Made by a program: the position numbers and the translations under genes | In this document: positions 16,539 to 24,873 of the stretch, in pieces | Layout: each line of letters starts with the position of its first letter | Position numbering within the stretch: position 1 is the first letter of the stretch | Source of the DNA: Methylobacter sp. | GTDB taxonomy: Bacteria > Pseudomonadota > Gammaproteobacteria > Methylococcales > Methylomonadaceae | NCBI GenBank assembly: GCA_023229605.1 | Contig: JALNYY010000017.1 | Coordinates: forward strand, 1 to 45,040 | Direction: 5' to 3' | DNA length: 45,040 nt | The notes under the pieces: model-generated | What the model was told of the DNA's origin: nothing | Database searches by the model: none | What the model saw: the letters and a program-made list of their open reading frames with translations, nothing else

Positions 16539-16991
16539 ATGGGGACACGCCATATCGTATGTTTTGGTAACGAACTGCACGGAGATGACGGCTTCGGTAA
16601 CCACATCCACGCGCAGCTCAGCCGGTTGCGCTGGCCGAAGGATGTCGAGGTTTTCTATGCGGGCATCGCCGGACTCAATGCGCTCCGGTTTCTTGAAGAT
16701 TGCAGTCAGGCGATTTTGGTCGATGCCCTGGCTAATTTCGGAAATGTCGGTGAAATTTGTGTGTTGAGGCCGGAAGATTTAACCGACAGACCCGAGCAGC
16801 TCACCGGTCACGGCCTGGGAATTCCGTATTTGCTGGAGGCTCTTAAAGTTATTCGGGAACCACTGCCGGATATTCTGATCGTGGGCGTCGAAATAGCCGC
16901 CATCAAGCCTTTCTCCCCCAGCCTGTCCGAAAAAACCGAACAGGCCGTGGCCGAAACAGTCCAATTGATACGAGGTCTTTTGTCGGAATGA
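16539..16991 (+). CDS. hupW: hydrogenase maturation endopeptidase (M52/HybD-like)
   Basis: A 150-residue protease of the HybD/HoxW family. GNELHGDDGFG at the N-terminus contains the nickel-sensing Glu, VDAL the second Asp ligand, and GHGLG the His ligand. The protease trims the large-subunit C-terminus once nickel is inserted, here most likely removing LLDTGKRVTLWP after His500. Its start lies three bases after the large-subunit stop. Its stop overlaps the next start (ATGA, 16988-16991), which couples it translationally to the Rieske-GGDEF-EAL gene. Confidence 0.92.
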   Translation: MGTRHIVCFGNELHGDDGFGNHIHAQLSRLRWPKDVEVFYAGIAGLNALRFLEDCSQAILVDALANFGNVGEICVLRPEDLTDRPEQLTGHGLGIPYLLEALKVIREPLPDILIVGVEIAAIKPFSPSLSEKTEQAVAETVQLIRGLLSE

Positions 16992-19615
16992 GCCGTCAAA
17001 ACCCCAATTTTCGCAATATCATTGTCGAATCGCTGACATTACTCGATTCGGATACCCCACCGCGCTGGAAAGGCCGCTTGCAATTATCGGGCGAACATCA
17101 CCCTATCGATATTCTGATTTTCAACATTCAGGGCCAGTTTCAGGCCGTCCCCGCCCTTTGCTCCCATGAAGGACACGATCTGTCGCATTGTCAGCTAGTC
17201 AATGAGAATATCCTTGTATGTCCGGCACACCGCCAACAGATCGATTTAAAAACTTCAAAATTCCATGTTCAGGAACACAACGGTCAATTTCTGGTCTCCC
17301 TGCACGAAGAAGCCAGCCTGTTGGGAACAGCTGAAAATATCTCCGGCAGCAAAGATTCCAAAACAGTGGTTCAACTTCGGGAGGAGATCGATAAACTGCG
17401 ATTAGCCCAATTGAAACAGAAAAGGCAAATTCAAGTCATCACCGAAAGCATGGATGCCATGCTCAGCGAATCGGAACAGCAAAAGGTAAAACTTCAGGAG
17501 AAAGTGAATCAGCAGCAAGCCCTCAGCCGCTTTGTCGACCGCGTCATGGATACTATGGACGATCTCGTATTCGTCATCGATACGGAAGGCCGCATTCGGC
17601 AACTGAATACAGCGGTGGAACGCGAACTCGGGTTTACCGAAACTGAATTATTGGGGACCGGTATCGATGGCTTATTGTCCCCTATCGAACAACAGCATAT
17701 TGCCGAGCACTTGCCGGCATTGCCCTGGCCTGTCTGTTCCATACTGTTGGAAACCATCCGGCTTAACGGATATTACGCCGGTGAACATGAGCTTCTAGGC
17801 AAAAAGAGAAGTGAACGAAAATCCATCTATTGGCTGAAGAGCAGTTTGCTGCACTCGGAACAGGGAAAACTGGAAGGCGCCGTCATAACCGCCTTGAATA
17901 TCACCGAGTTGAAAAATAGGGAAACCCGGCTGCAACTGGCCGCCAAAGTCTTCGAGAGCAGTAGCGAAGGGATTTTTATCACCGATCCCAAGGGTACTAT
18001 CATGGAGGTTAATGCAGCATTCTGCTCGATAACCGGCTATGAGCGCTCCGAAGTGCTGGGCAAAAACCCCCGCATATTTAAGTCAAAACTGCACGACCAG
18101 CCCTTTTACAAACGCCTATGGCAATCGCTATTGAATAAGGGGGGATGGAAAGGAGAAATCTGGGATCGCCGAAAAAACGGCGAATTCTGTCCGATGTTGC
18201 TCAGCATCAGCTCCGTTACCGACAAACGGGGCCAGCTAACTCATTATGTGGCGATTTCCACGGACATCAGCCACCAAAAACAAACGGAACAGGAACTCAA
18301 ACAGCTCGCGCACTACGATGTGCTCACCAACCTTCCCAACCGGTTTCTGTTCAAGGATCGATTTGAACACGAAATCTGTTCTGCACAACGTAATAACACC
18401 CGTCTCGCGTTGTTTTTTCTTGATCTGGATCATTTCAAGAACGTCAACGATACGCTCGGTCATTGGGCCGGCGACTGTTTATTGCAGATCATCGCAGCGC
18501 GTATTCAAAGCTGCTTACGCAAAGCCGACACCGTTGCCCGTATGGGCGGAGACGAGTTTACCATTATCCTGCCCGATTTAACCAGTATCACCGATGCCAC
18601 TGAGGTTGCCCGAAAACTGGTCGACGCCATGGCAGAACCGGTGCAAATTAAAGACTACACGGTTTTCGTCGGCGTCAGCATCGGCATTGCCGTCTTTCCC
18701 GATGACGGTAATGATTTCCACACCCTGACCAAGCATGCGGATACCGCTATGTATGCATCCAAAGCAAAAGGCCGGGGCATGTTTCAGTACTTCGAAGCAG
18801 GCATGAATGAAGCAACGCGCCAGAGACTGTTGCTGGAAAACGCATTGCGCTTGGCGATAGACCAAGAAGAATTCCAGCTTTATTACCAGCCCAAAGCCGA
18901 TAGCACGTTAAGCCGAATAACCGGCGCCGAAGCGCTGATCCGCTGGAAGCGGCCCGGCTTCGGAATTGTACCGCCAAACCGCTTCATCGCTATCGCCGAG
19001 GAAACGGCTTTAATCATTCCGCTAGGCAAATGGATACTGAAGACAGCCTGTTTGCAAGCCAATGAGTGGGCCAACAATCTGGCAGGCTTCCGAATCGCTA
19101 TCAATCTCTCGCCCCTGCAACTTTTGGCCGATGATTTTATTGACGTACTCGACCGCATTCTGGCCGAAACCCATACGAATCCCGAATGGATTGAATTAGA
19201 AGTAACCGAAAGCCTGATCATGCACGACATCGAAACAGCGACCAAGCGCTTACATCAAATCCGGGAGCGCGGTATTCACATTGCCATGGACGACTTCGGC
19301 ACCGGCTACTCGTCTTTATCCTATCTGCAAAAATTGCCCATCCAGACGCTTAAAATCGACCAATCGTTTATTCTGGCTTATAGCAATGACTCAGCATCAA
19401 GCGAGGCGGCATTTATCAAGACCATCGTATCCCTGGGGCAAGTTCTGAATATGAAGGTAGTCGCCGAAGGCGTCGAAACCGAATCCCAGTTAGCTCTGTT
19501 GCAGTCCTACGGCTGCCACGAGATTCAAGGATATTATCTCTCGCCTCCGCTGCCGGCCGATGAATTCCAAAGACGCTGGCTCGATCATCGCGTTATTGAA
19601 TCAATCAAAAAATAG
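16988..19615 (+). CDS. Rieske-coiled coil-PAS-PAS-GGDEF-EAL fusion protein
   Basis: An 875-residue cytosolic protein with no membrane segment. The N-terminal ~105 residues form a complete Rieske [2Fe-2S] site, C58-x-H60 ... C78-x2-H81 (CSHEGHDLSHC then CPAHRQQ), like NirD-type domains. A charged coiled coil follows (about 125-180), then PAS1 (about 185-310), PAS2 (about 315-430), a GGDEF domain (about 435-600) with FFLDLDHFKNVND, the RKAD inhibitory site and GGDEF, and an EAL domain (about 615-865) with EALIRW, EVTES, DDFGTGYSS, KIDQ and AEGVET. Both c-di-GMP domains look intact. Its start overlaps the hydrogenase protease stop by four bases. I infer that the hydrogenase passes electrons to the Rieske centre and its redox state sets c-di-GMP output. 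The alternative is a sensor of general redox or NO state that merely shares the operon. Confidence 0.93.
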   Translation: MSRQNPNFRNIIVESLTLLDSDTPPRWKGRLQLSGEHHPIDILIFNIQGQFQAVPALCSHEGHDLSHCQLVNENILVCPAHRQQIDLKTSKFHVQEHNGQFLVSLHEEASLLGTAENISGSKDSKTVVQLREEIDKLRLAQLKQKRQIQVITESMDAMLSESEQQKVKLQEKVNQQQALSRFVDRVMDTMDDLVFVIDTEGRIRQLNTAVERELGFTETELLGTGIDGLLSPIEQQHIAEHLPALPWPVCSILLETIRLNGYYAGEHELLGKKRSERKSIYWLKSSLLHSEQGKLEGAVITALNITELKNRETRLQLAAKVFESSSEGIFITDPKGTIMEVNAAFCSITGYERSEVLGKNPRIFKSKLHDQPFYKRLWQSLLNKGGWKGEIWDRRKNGEFCPMLLSISSVTDKRGQLTHYVAISTDISHQKQTEQELKQLAHYDVLTNLPNRFLFKDRFEHEICSAQRNNTRLALFFLDLDHFKNVNDTLGHWAGDCLLQIIAARIQSCLRKADTVARMGGDEFTIILPDLTSITDATEVARKLVDAMAEPVQIKDYTVFVGVSIGIAVFPDDGNDFHTLTKHADTAMYASKAKGRGMFQYFEAGMNEATRQRLLLENALRLAIDQEEFQLYYQPKADSTLSRITGAEALIRWKRPGFGIVPPNRFIAIAEETALIIPLGKWILKTACLQANEWANNLAGFRIAINLSPLQLLADDFIDVLDRILAETHTNPEWIELEVTESLIMHDIETATKRLHQIRERGIHIAMDDFGTGYSSLSYLQKLPIQTLKIDQSFILAYSNDSASSEAAFIKTIVSLGQVLNMKVVAEGVETESQLALLQSYGCHEIQGYYLSPPLPADEFQRRWLDHRVIESIKK

Positions 19616-19651
19616 CTAAAGCTCGTTGACAGCACTGCAGGGCATACATGA

Positions 19652-20467
19652 TTAATCTAGTAAAAAATTAGCCTGTTTCAGCTGACCATCCGGTTCGGTA
19701 TCCGTGGTTTGGTCTTTTAAATTAACACCCGAAAGTTGTAATTTTTCGGACTCATCGATTAAATACAGCAGTTTTTTTAACGCCTGCTGATAACTCAGCC
19801 CGTTGTTATGAATATTGGAAATGCAATTGCGGTCGGCATCGGTGCTTATGCCTGATCTGGCCTGATAGGTGAAGTAAATGCCCATGCTGTCGGGCGAGCT
19901 TAAGCCGGGTCTTTCTCCGATCAGGACGATGCACAGTCCGGCCGCATAGTGTTCCGCAACAGCATCGCCAATCGCCACACGCCCGTGTTTGACGAGACAC
20001 ACCGGGGGCATTCTGTAACCCTTTCGTTGCAGCTCCGGCAGCAATAACCCCAGGAACGGCTCAGCGTGATGTTCAATGGCTGTAGACGATAAACCGTCGG
20101 CAACGACGACCACCGCATCAGCCGGTATGGGGACCGTGCGCTGCAAACAGGCTATGGCCGACGCACTCAACAAGCGTCCGAGATCAGGGCGTTGCAAATA
20201 CACGGTCTGGTTTTCCGCCTGGGTTTGCAAGGTCAGCGTTTGATAACCCTGCAAATTCAAGCGCTGCTCTAGCCCTGCAAAATCCAGCGGTATATTGACC
20301 GCATCTCTAGCCAGCGCATGGGCCAACTGAAAATCCAGGCAAGCGCGGGTCGGCAGGCTCATTCCCGCCCGCCCTAAAGCGATACGCGCCGGGGTGAATT
20401 GTTTCAGGCTGTGCCACGGATCTTGGATAATCGCCGGTTCATTATTGTTGCTCATCACCGTACCCAC
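19652..20467 (-). CDS. eutC: ethanolamine ammonia-lyase light chain
   Basis: A 271-residue EutC. Recognisable blocks are PWHSLKQFTPARIALGRAG, RPDLGRLLSA, VVVADGLSSTAIEHHA, IGERPGLSSPDSMGIYFTY and DRNCISNIHNNGLSYQQA. With EutB it forms the adenosylcobalamin-dependent enzyme that converts ethanolamine to acetaldehyde and ammonia. The frame overlaps the eutB 3' end by 26 bases. The likely initiator is either the first codon or the internal Met giving MSNNNEPA. There are no eutA reactivase, carboxysome-shell or downstream aldehyde dehydrogenase genes here, so acetaldehyde would be handled elsewhere. Confidence 0.93.
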   Translation of the reverse strand: MGTVMSNNNEPAIIQDPWHSLKQFTPARIALGRAGMSLPTRACLDFQLAHALARDAVNIPLDFAGLEQRLNLQGYQTLTLQTQAENQTVYLQRPDLGRLLSASAIACLQRTVPIPADAVVVVADGLSSTAIEHHAEPFLGLLLPELQRKGYRMPPVCLVKHGRVAIGDAVAEHYAAGLCIVLIGERPGLSSPDSMGIYFTYQARSGISTDADRNCISNIHNNGLSYQQALKKLLYLIDESEKLQLSGVNLKDQTTDTEPDGQLKQANFLLD

Positions 20468-21848
20468 TCAGTTTTTGTAAAGACGGTTTAAATAATGCGG
20501 GTACACCCGGTTGTTGCAGCAACTGATTGCCGGCATTAAAAATTCCATGTCGCTGCAGCCATTGCTCAAACTCAGGCGCGGGCCGCAATCCCAGCACCTG
20601 GCGCAGATAAAGCGCATCGTGGAACGACGTGGATTGATAATTGAGCATTACGTCATCGGCGCCGGGAACGCCCATAATAAACGTGCCCCCGGCAACGGCA
20701 AATTGGGTCAGCAGCATATCCATATCATCCTGGTCGGCTTCGGCGTGGTTGGTGTAGCAGACATCGCAGCCCATAGGCAGGCCCAGTAATTTGCCGCAGA
20801 AATGATCCTCCAGGCCGGCGCGGATAATCTGCTTGCCGTCGTAAAGATATTCCGGTCCGATAAAACCGACCACGGTATTGACCAGCAGCGGTTTAAATTT
20901 GCGCGCGACCGCATAAGCCCTGGCTTCGCAGGTTTGTTGATCCAGTCCTTGATGGGCATTGGCGGACAGCGCGCTGCCTTGGCCTGTCTCAAAATACATG
21001 CAGTTATTGCCTAACGTTCCGCGCTTCAGTTCCAGCGCGGCCAGACGTGCTTCGTTTAATAAATCCAGGTTGATGCCGAAACTGTCATTGGCCTGTTGCG
21101 TCCCGGCAATCGATTGAAACACCAAATCGACAGGCGCGCCCTGCTCTATGGCTTTCAGGGTCGTCGTCACATGCGCCAGCACACAGGATTGCGTCGGTAT
21201 TCGATAACGATCGATAACCTCATGCAGCATGTGCAGCAGGCGCAAGGTCGCCTCAAGATTGTCGGAAGCAGGATTAATGCCGATAACCGCATCGCCGCAG
21301 CCGTACAGCAATCCGTCCAGCAGGCTGGCGGCGACACCGGCCGGATTATCGGTAGGATGATTCGGTTGCAAGCGTGTGGACAGGCGGTTTTCCAAGCCGA
21401 TAGTATTCCTGAAGCGGGTAATGACGCGGCATTTTTTAGCGACCAGAATCAAATCCTGGATGCGCATGATTTTGGACACAGCGGCCGCCATTTCCGGCGT
21501 CAAGCCTGGAGCTATAGCGGTTAGCGCTGCTGTTGTCGCCTGCTCGGACAGCAACCAGTTGCGAAAATCGCCGACCGTCAGATGACTGATAGCCGCAAAA
21601 GCGGCGCTATCGTGTCCGTCGATAATCAGGCGGGTGACTTCATCCTGTTCATAAGGCACCAGCGCTTCATTGAGGAACCGTTTTAGCGGCACATCGGCAA
21701 GCACCCACTGCGCGGCGACCCGCTCAAGATTACTGACGGCAGCCACACCGGCCAGGTAGTCGCCAGAACGTGCCGGTGCAGCCTTCGCCATCAGGTTGCG
21801 CAGGGTTTTAAAATCGTAGGACTGCTGGGCTATGTAGGTCTTATACAT
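20442..21848 (-). CDS. eutB: ethanolamine ammonia-lyase heavy chain
   Basis: A 468-residue EutB of normal length starting MYKTYIAQQSYDFKTLRNLMAKA. It has RLQPNHPTDNPAGVAASLLDGLLYGCGDAVIGINPASD, split here by features: the RLQPNHPTDNPA strand and the GCGDAVIGINP loop belong to the (beta/alpha)8 substrate barrel. FETGQGSALSANAH and GPEYLYDG are further family blocks. It holds the active site for radical deamination of ethanolamine. It overlaps eutC. The pair forms the minimal eutBC arrangement, pointing to nitrogen salvage from phosphatidylethanolamine rather than growth on ethanolamine; that role is inferred. Confidence 0.95.
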   Translation of the reverse strand: MYKTYIAQQSYDFKTLRNLMAKAAPARSGDYLAGVAAVSNLERVAAQWVLADVPLKRFLNEALVPYEQDEVTRLIIDGHDSAAFAAISHLTVGDFRNWLLSEQATTAALTAIAPGLTPEMAAAVSKIMRIQDLILVAKKCRVITRFRNTIGLENRLSTRLQPNHPTDNPAGVAASLLDGLLYGCGDAVIGINPASDNLEATLRLLHMLHEVIDRYRIPTQSCVLAHVTTTLKAIEQGAPVDLVFQSIAGTQQANDSFGINLDLLNEARLAALELKRGTLGNNCMYFETGQGSALSANAHQGLDQQTCEARAYAVARKFKPLLVNTVVGFIGPEYLYDGKQIIRAGLEDHFCGKLLGLPMGCDVCYTNHAEADQDDMDMLLTQFAVAGGTFIMGVPGADDVMLNYQSTSFHDALYLRQVLGLRPAPEFEQWLQRHGIFNAGNQLLQQPGVPALFKPSLQKLSGYGDEQQ

Positions 21849-22102
21849 GATTGACTTATTGCGAGATATTCGTATGCTTCAAGATAATATTATTTTCACC
21901 CTGGAAAACTCAGTTCGTCCACGAAAACCGAAAGCAGGCGCCTGATCTGAGGCCATTCAAACAACTTTTTTTAAATTTGAAAGTTTTATGCATGTTCATA
22001 AGCAAACAATCGTTCAGACAGTCTGCAACAGCTGCTCAGTTTTTTGCCTCACAAAAATCAGAAGTTATGTAGGATTATTTATAATAATCAATTAGGTAAA
22101 GA

Positions 22103-22549
22103 CTATTGTTTCGGATAAAAATTTTCATCTGTTATATCGTCCAGCGCCCAAGGACATGTTTTCTCAAATGTATTGATGTTTAACCCGGTTTTCTTTGCTG
22201 CTTTTACTCTAGCCAGATCATAAGCATTGCTTAAAATATTTTCCAGTCGCGCTTTTATTCCCTGATTCTCTTTTAACACGATTGCATATTCTTTGCGCTG
22301 TTCTTGTATCATCAATTTCCAGCTCTTTTTTCTTTTTGCCGGCTGGTGCTCCCATTTCAAAAGATATACCAACAATAAAGATAATCGTCTTTCCAATTCC
22401 TGCTCCTCATTTCTTCCCTTTGTTTTTAATTCCTTGATTAAATTCGGTATATCCAACTTGTCAAATTGACCTTTCTTTAACAGTTTGATCTGTTCTCTCG
22501 CCCAGCTGTAAAAGTCCTTCATATACTTGGTCATTCTTTTGACTCCCAA
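22103..22549 (-). CDS. DUF29-family protein
   Basis: A 148-residue helical protein with the DUF29 pattern: DFYSWAREQIKLLKKGQFDKLDIPNLIKELKTKGR, read as the two segments FYSWAREQIKLLKKGQFDKLD and IPNLIKELK, then a central LLVYLLKWEHQPAKR and a C-terminal WALDDI. The family is common in cyanobacteria and gammaproteobacteria with no proven function. The frame opens MGVKRMTKYMKDFY; the initiator may be the second or third Met, which is nearer the usual family start. It is isolated, between eutB and the decayed promoter relic. Confidence 0.8.
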   Translation of the reverse strand: MGVKRMTKYMKDFYSWAREQIKLLKKGQFDKLDIPNLIKELKTKGRNEEQELERRLSLLLVYLLKWEHQPAKRKKSWKLMIQEQRKEYAIVLKENQGIKARLENILSNAYDLARVKAAKKTGLNINTFEKTCPWALDDITDENFYPKQ

Positions 22550-23010
22550 TATTTTTATAGTACAGCCATAGTAATTACCTTACGTGACAACATGATTAAT
22601 TTTTTATGTTGATTGTTCCTCCGGCTGAACCTGGCTTATGCACTTTAAATAAAGCAAGATGCGATCTGATCACAACCCGGCCTTCCACTGGCTACGGCTT
22701 AATTAACCCTACTTCTAACAATAAAATTATTTTTATATATTTCAATAAGTTGAATATATTTTATTACTCTTTCCACATGCAGAAATATTCATGTCATCTT
22801 AAGGAAATATCTATGTAACAAAATCCCCCTATTCTATTCGTTAACATCAACATGCCCGGACGAGCTATCAGATTCCAGATCTAAGTAAAGTTATTTAATA
22901 CTGCCTGACCGCTTAAACGGAGATTAAAAACCAGTGCTTTTTACCGGCTTCAAGAAATCAAGAAATTTTCTAAACCCCATCTTTATTAATTCAATACCAT
23001 GGTATCCGAT
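22550..23010. other. gene-free stretch holding a decayed promoter copy
   Basis: AT-rich DNA without a gene. From about 22725 it carries the diverged copy of the 4570-4765 block. Whether the block still drives transcription of the M41-like gene at 23011 is unknown. Confidence 0.6.
22725..22920 (+). pseudogene. decayed copy of the EAL-CBS-GGDEF gene promoter and start
   Basis: Aligns by eye with 4570-4765, including the identical 16-mer gaaatattcatgtcat. The ATG equivalent is ATT at 22872, the ribosome site is altered, and codon 5 equivalent is followed by an in-frame TAA (agatctaagtaaag against ggatttacgcaaag). Similarity fades about 50 bp into the former coding region, so the rest of the gene has been deleted or replaced. 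Confidence 0.75.
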
Positions 23011-23694
23011 ATGAAACGTAACAAGACATTTAATACTCTCAGTCAAGAGAAATTATTAGATCATAAACAATGTATTGCGTTTCATGAAGCAGGACATGCG
23101 GCTGCTATTTATCTAAATAATAAAGCCAGACATCTTCCGCCGGTTTTTTTTCAAATTATGTTTAAAGATTTAAACAATGGTTCTGAAGAAGACATAATAG
23201 TTTATCAAGTGACGCATGATGACTGTATTGCAAGAGTGCAAGGAGGGAGGTCAATCGAATCATTGCCCTCGCCTATTGATACTTTAGTGCATGAAACTGC
23301 GGACAATAATAATGATGCAATGACGCATTTGACAAAAGATTATATGCTCGACTTTGAAATGGACATCATTAACTTGCTTATCGGCCCACTGGCCGAAGCT
23401 AAACATATTGCCAATACCGATGACGAGCTATTTAACCATCAACTGGTTAACCTGAAAGCATTGAAAAACTATGGCGGTAATTCTGACCTTGAACTGGCCA
23501 ATAAATATTTGCAGAGTTTTTCAGCCTGTAAACAACAACAGGCCGAAAAACTGGATGAGTTGTTTGCCGTGGCATTTAACTTCATAACTGACCGGGCAAA
23601 CTGGACGGCAATTACCAAGCTGGCTAACTATATTCTCGATAGCAATAAAAACATTATTAGCTGTGAAGAAGTCGTTACGCTACTTGACCATTAG
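23011..23694 (+). CDS. stand-alone M41 (FtsH)-like zinc peptidase, paralogue 2
   Basis: A 227-residue paralogue of the protein at 2386-3072. Shared features are FHEAGHAAAIYL, LPPVFFQI, INLLIGPLAEAKH, the YGGNSDLE segment that would carry the third zinc ligand, and NIISCEEV near the end. It has no ATPase or membrane segment. The frame is open from an ATG at 22999, but I use ATG 23011 because it gives the MKRN start seen in the paralogue; neither has a good ribosome site. Codon use is more AT-rich than in its neighbours. It sits directly after the decayed promoter block and converges on ackA. Confidence 0.65.
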   Translation: MKRNKTFNTLSQEKLLDHKQCIAFHEAGHAAAIYLNNKARHLPPVFFQIMFKDLNNGSEEDIIVYQVTHDDCIARVQGGRSIESLPSPIDTLVHETADNNNDAMTHLTKDYMLDFEMDIINLLIGPLAEAKHIANTDDELFNHQLVNLKALKNYGGNSDLELANKYLQSFSACKQQQAEKLDELFAVAFNFITDRANWTAITKLANYILDSNKNIISCEEVVTLLDH

Positions 23695-23805
23695 GAAATT
23701 GTAGTCCTGCCATCGCGGCTTTTAGCACACTTCTGATATGAGAACCCCAATCCATAGATTCGTTGAATAACAGCCAATGGGCTGTAAGCTCACAAGGCCG
23801 AATAT

Positions 23806-24873
23806 TTATGGGCAGGCGCTTAGACAAAGGTCACGGATCATGACTTCCTCATCAGCCGGAACGATAAGTACGGGTCTGCATCCGGCAAGGCCTATTTCGT
23901 CGGTCCCCGAGTTGTTGGCGGCCAGGTCCAAGGCGAATCCCAGAAAAGCCAGAGGGGCGCAGATTTTTTCACGAACTTCGGCCGAGTGTTCCCCTATGCC
24001 GCCTGAAAACACCAGCGCATCAATGCCGCCAACCTTGGCCGCAAAGCCGCCAATCGCAGCCCGCACCTGCCGGCAAAAATAATCGATGGCGAATTTGGCG
24101 TTGTCGCTATGACTGGAAAGGAGGTCATTCATCTCCGAATTCTCACCGGCAGACAAAGCCATCAACCCCATCTTGTGAAACACCATATCGCTCAATTGTT
24201 CAGGATTGTATCGCTTCGCCAGCTCCAGCATCACGCCGGGATCAAGGTCGCCGCTCCGGGTTCCCATCGGAATGCCGCCTGCCGGGGTATAGCCCATCGT
24301 GGTGTCCACGGATTTCAGGTTCTCCATCAGGCAAAGGCTCGCGCCGCTGCCCAAGTGAGCGACGACAATTTTTTTATAGGCGACTTCGCCCAGCATGTCC
24401 GGTAGAACTTTGGCGATATAGGCGTAATTGAGTCCGTGAAAGCCGAAGCGGCACAAGCCAAGCTCGTTTGGAATCGGCAGGCGTTTAGACAAATCGGGCA
24501 TTGTGGCATGAAAAGCCGTATCGAAACAGACGATTTGCGGCGCATTGAAACGTTGCAGGCATAAATCCAGCCCCATCAGATTGCCCGGCAAATGCAGCGG
24601 GGCAAGATAGGCCAACCCTTCCAGCCGGGAACGCTCGGCGGCGTCAACCCGCCTTGCCGGATCGACGATGTCCCCGCCATGAACAAATCTATGCCCGACC
24701 AGCTCCGGCATATCGCCCGCCAGATCGTGCAGCAGTTGGTCGAAGGCTTCCCGTTGATCCCGCACACGCTCATAGCGAAAATTGCACCGCGCACCGTCAG
24801 CGGAAAACAGGCTCGCCTTGATCGACGACGAGCCGCTGTTGATAGTTAGAACAGTCCGTTTCAATACGGCCAC
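23806..24873 (-). CDS. ackA: acetate kinase (short form)
   Basis: A 355-residue acetokinase; typical AckA has about 395-400 residues. NSGSSSIKASLF is the ATP-binding start, and FDTAFHATMP, RFGFHGLNYAYIA, HLGSGAS, GYTPAGGIPMGTRSGDLDPG and FSGGIGEHSAEVRE are all present. Core motifs are complete, so the shortness comes from loops rather than truncation. It converts acetyl phosphate and ADP to acetate and ATP. It overlaps the phosphoketolase gene by 13 bases in one operon. Together they make acetate and one ATP from a sugar phosphate. Confidence 0.93.
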   Translation of the reverse strand: MAVLKRTVLTINSGSSSIKASLFSADGARCNFRYERVRDQREAFDQLLHDLAGDMPELVGHRFVHGGDIVDPARRVDAAERSRLEGLAYLAPLHLPGNLMGLDLCLQRFNAPQIVCFDTAFHATMPDLSKRLPIPNELGLCRFGFHGLNYAYIAKVLPDMLGEVAYKKIVVAHLGSGASLCLMENLKSVDTTMGYTPAGGIPMGTRSGDLDPGVMLELAKRYNPEQLSDMVFHKMGLMALSAGENSEMNDLLSSHSDNAKFAIDYFCRQVRAAIGGFAAKVGGIDALVFSGGIGEHSAEVREKICAPLAFLGFALDLAANNSGTDEIGLAGCRPVLIVPADEEVMIRDLCLSACP

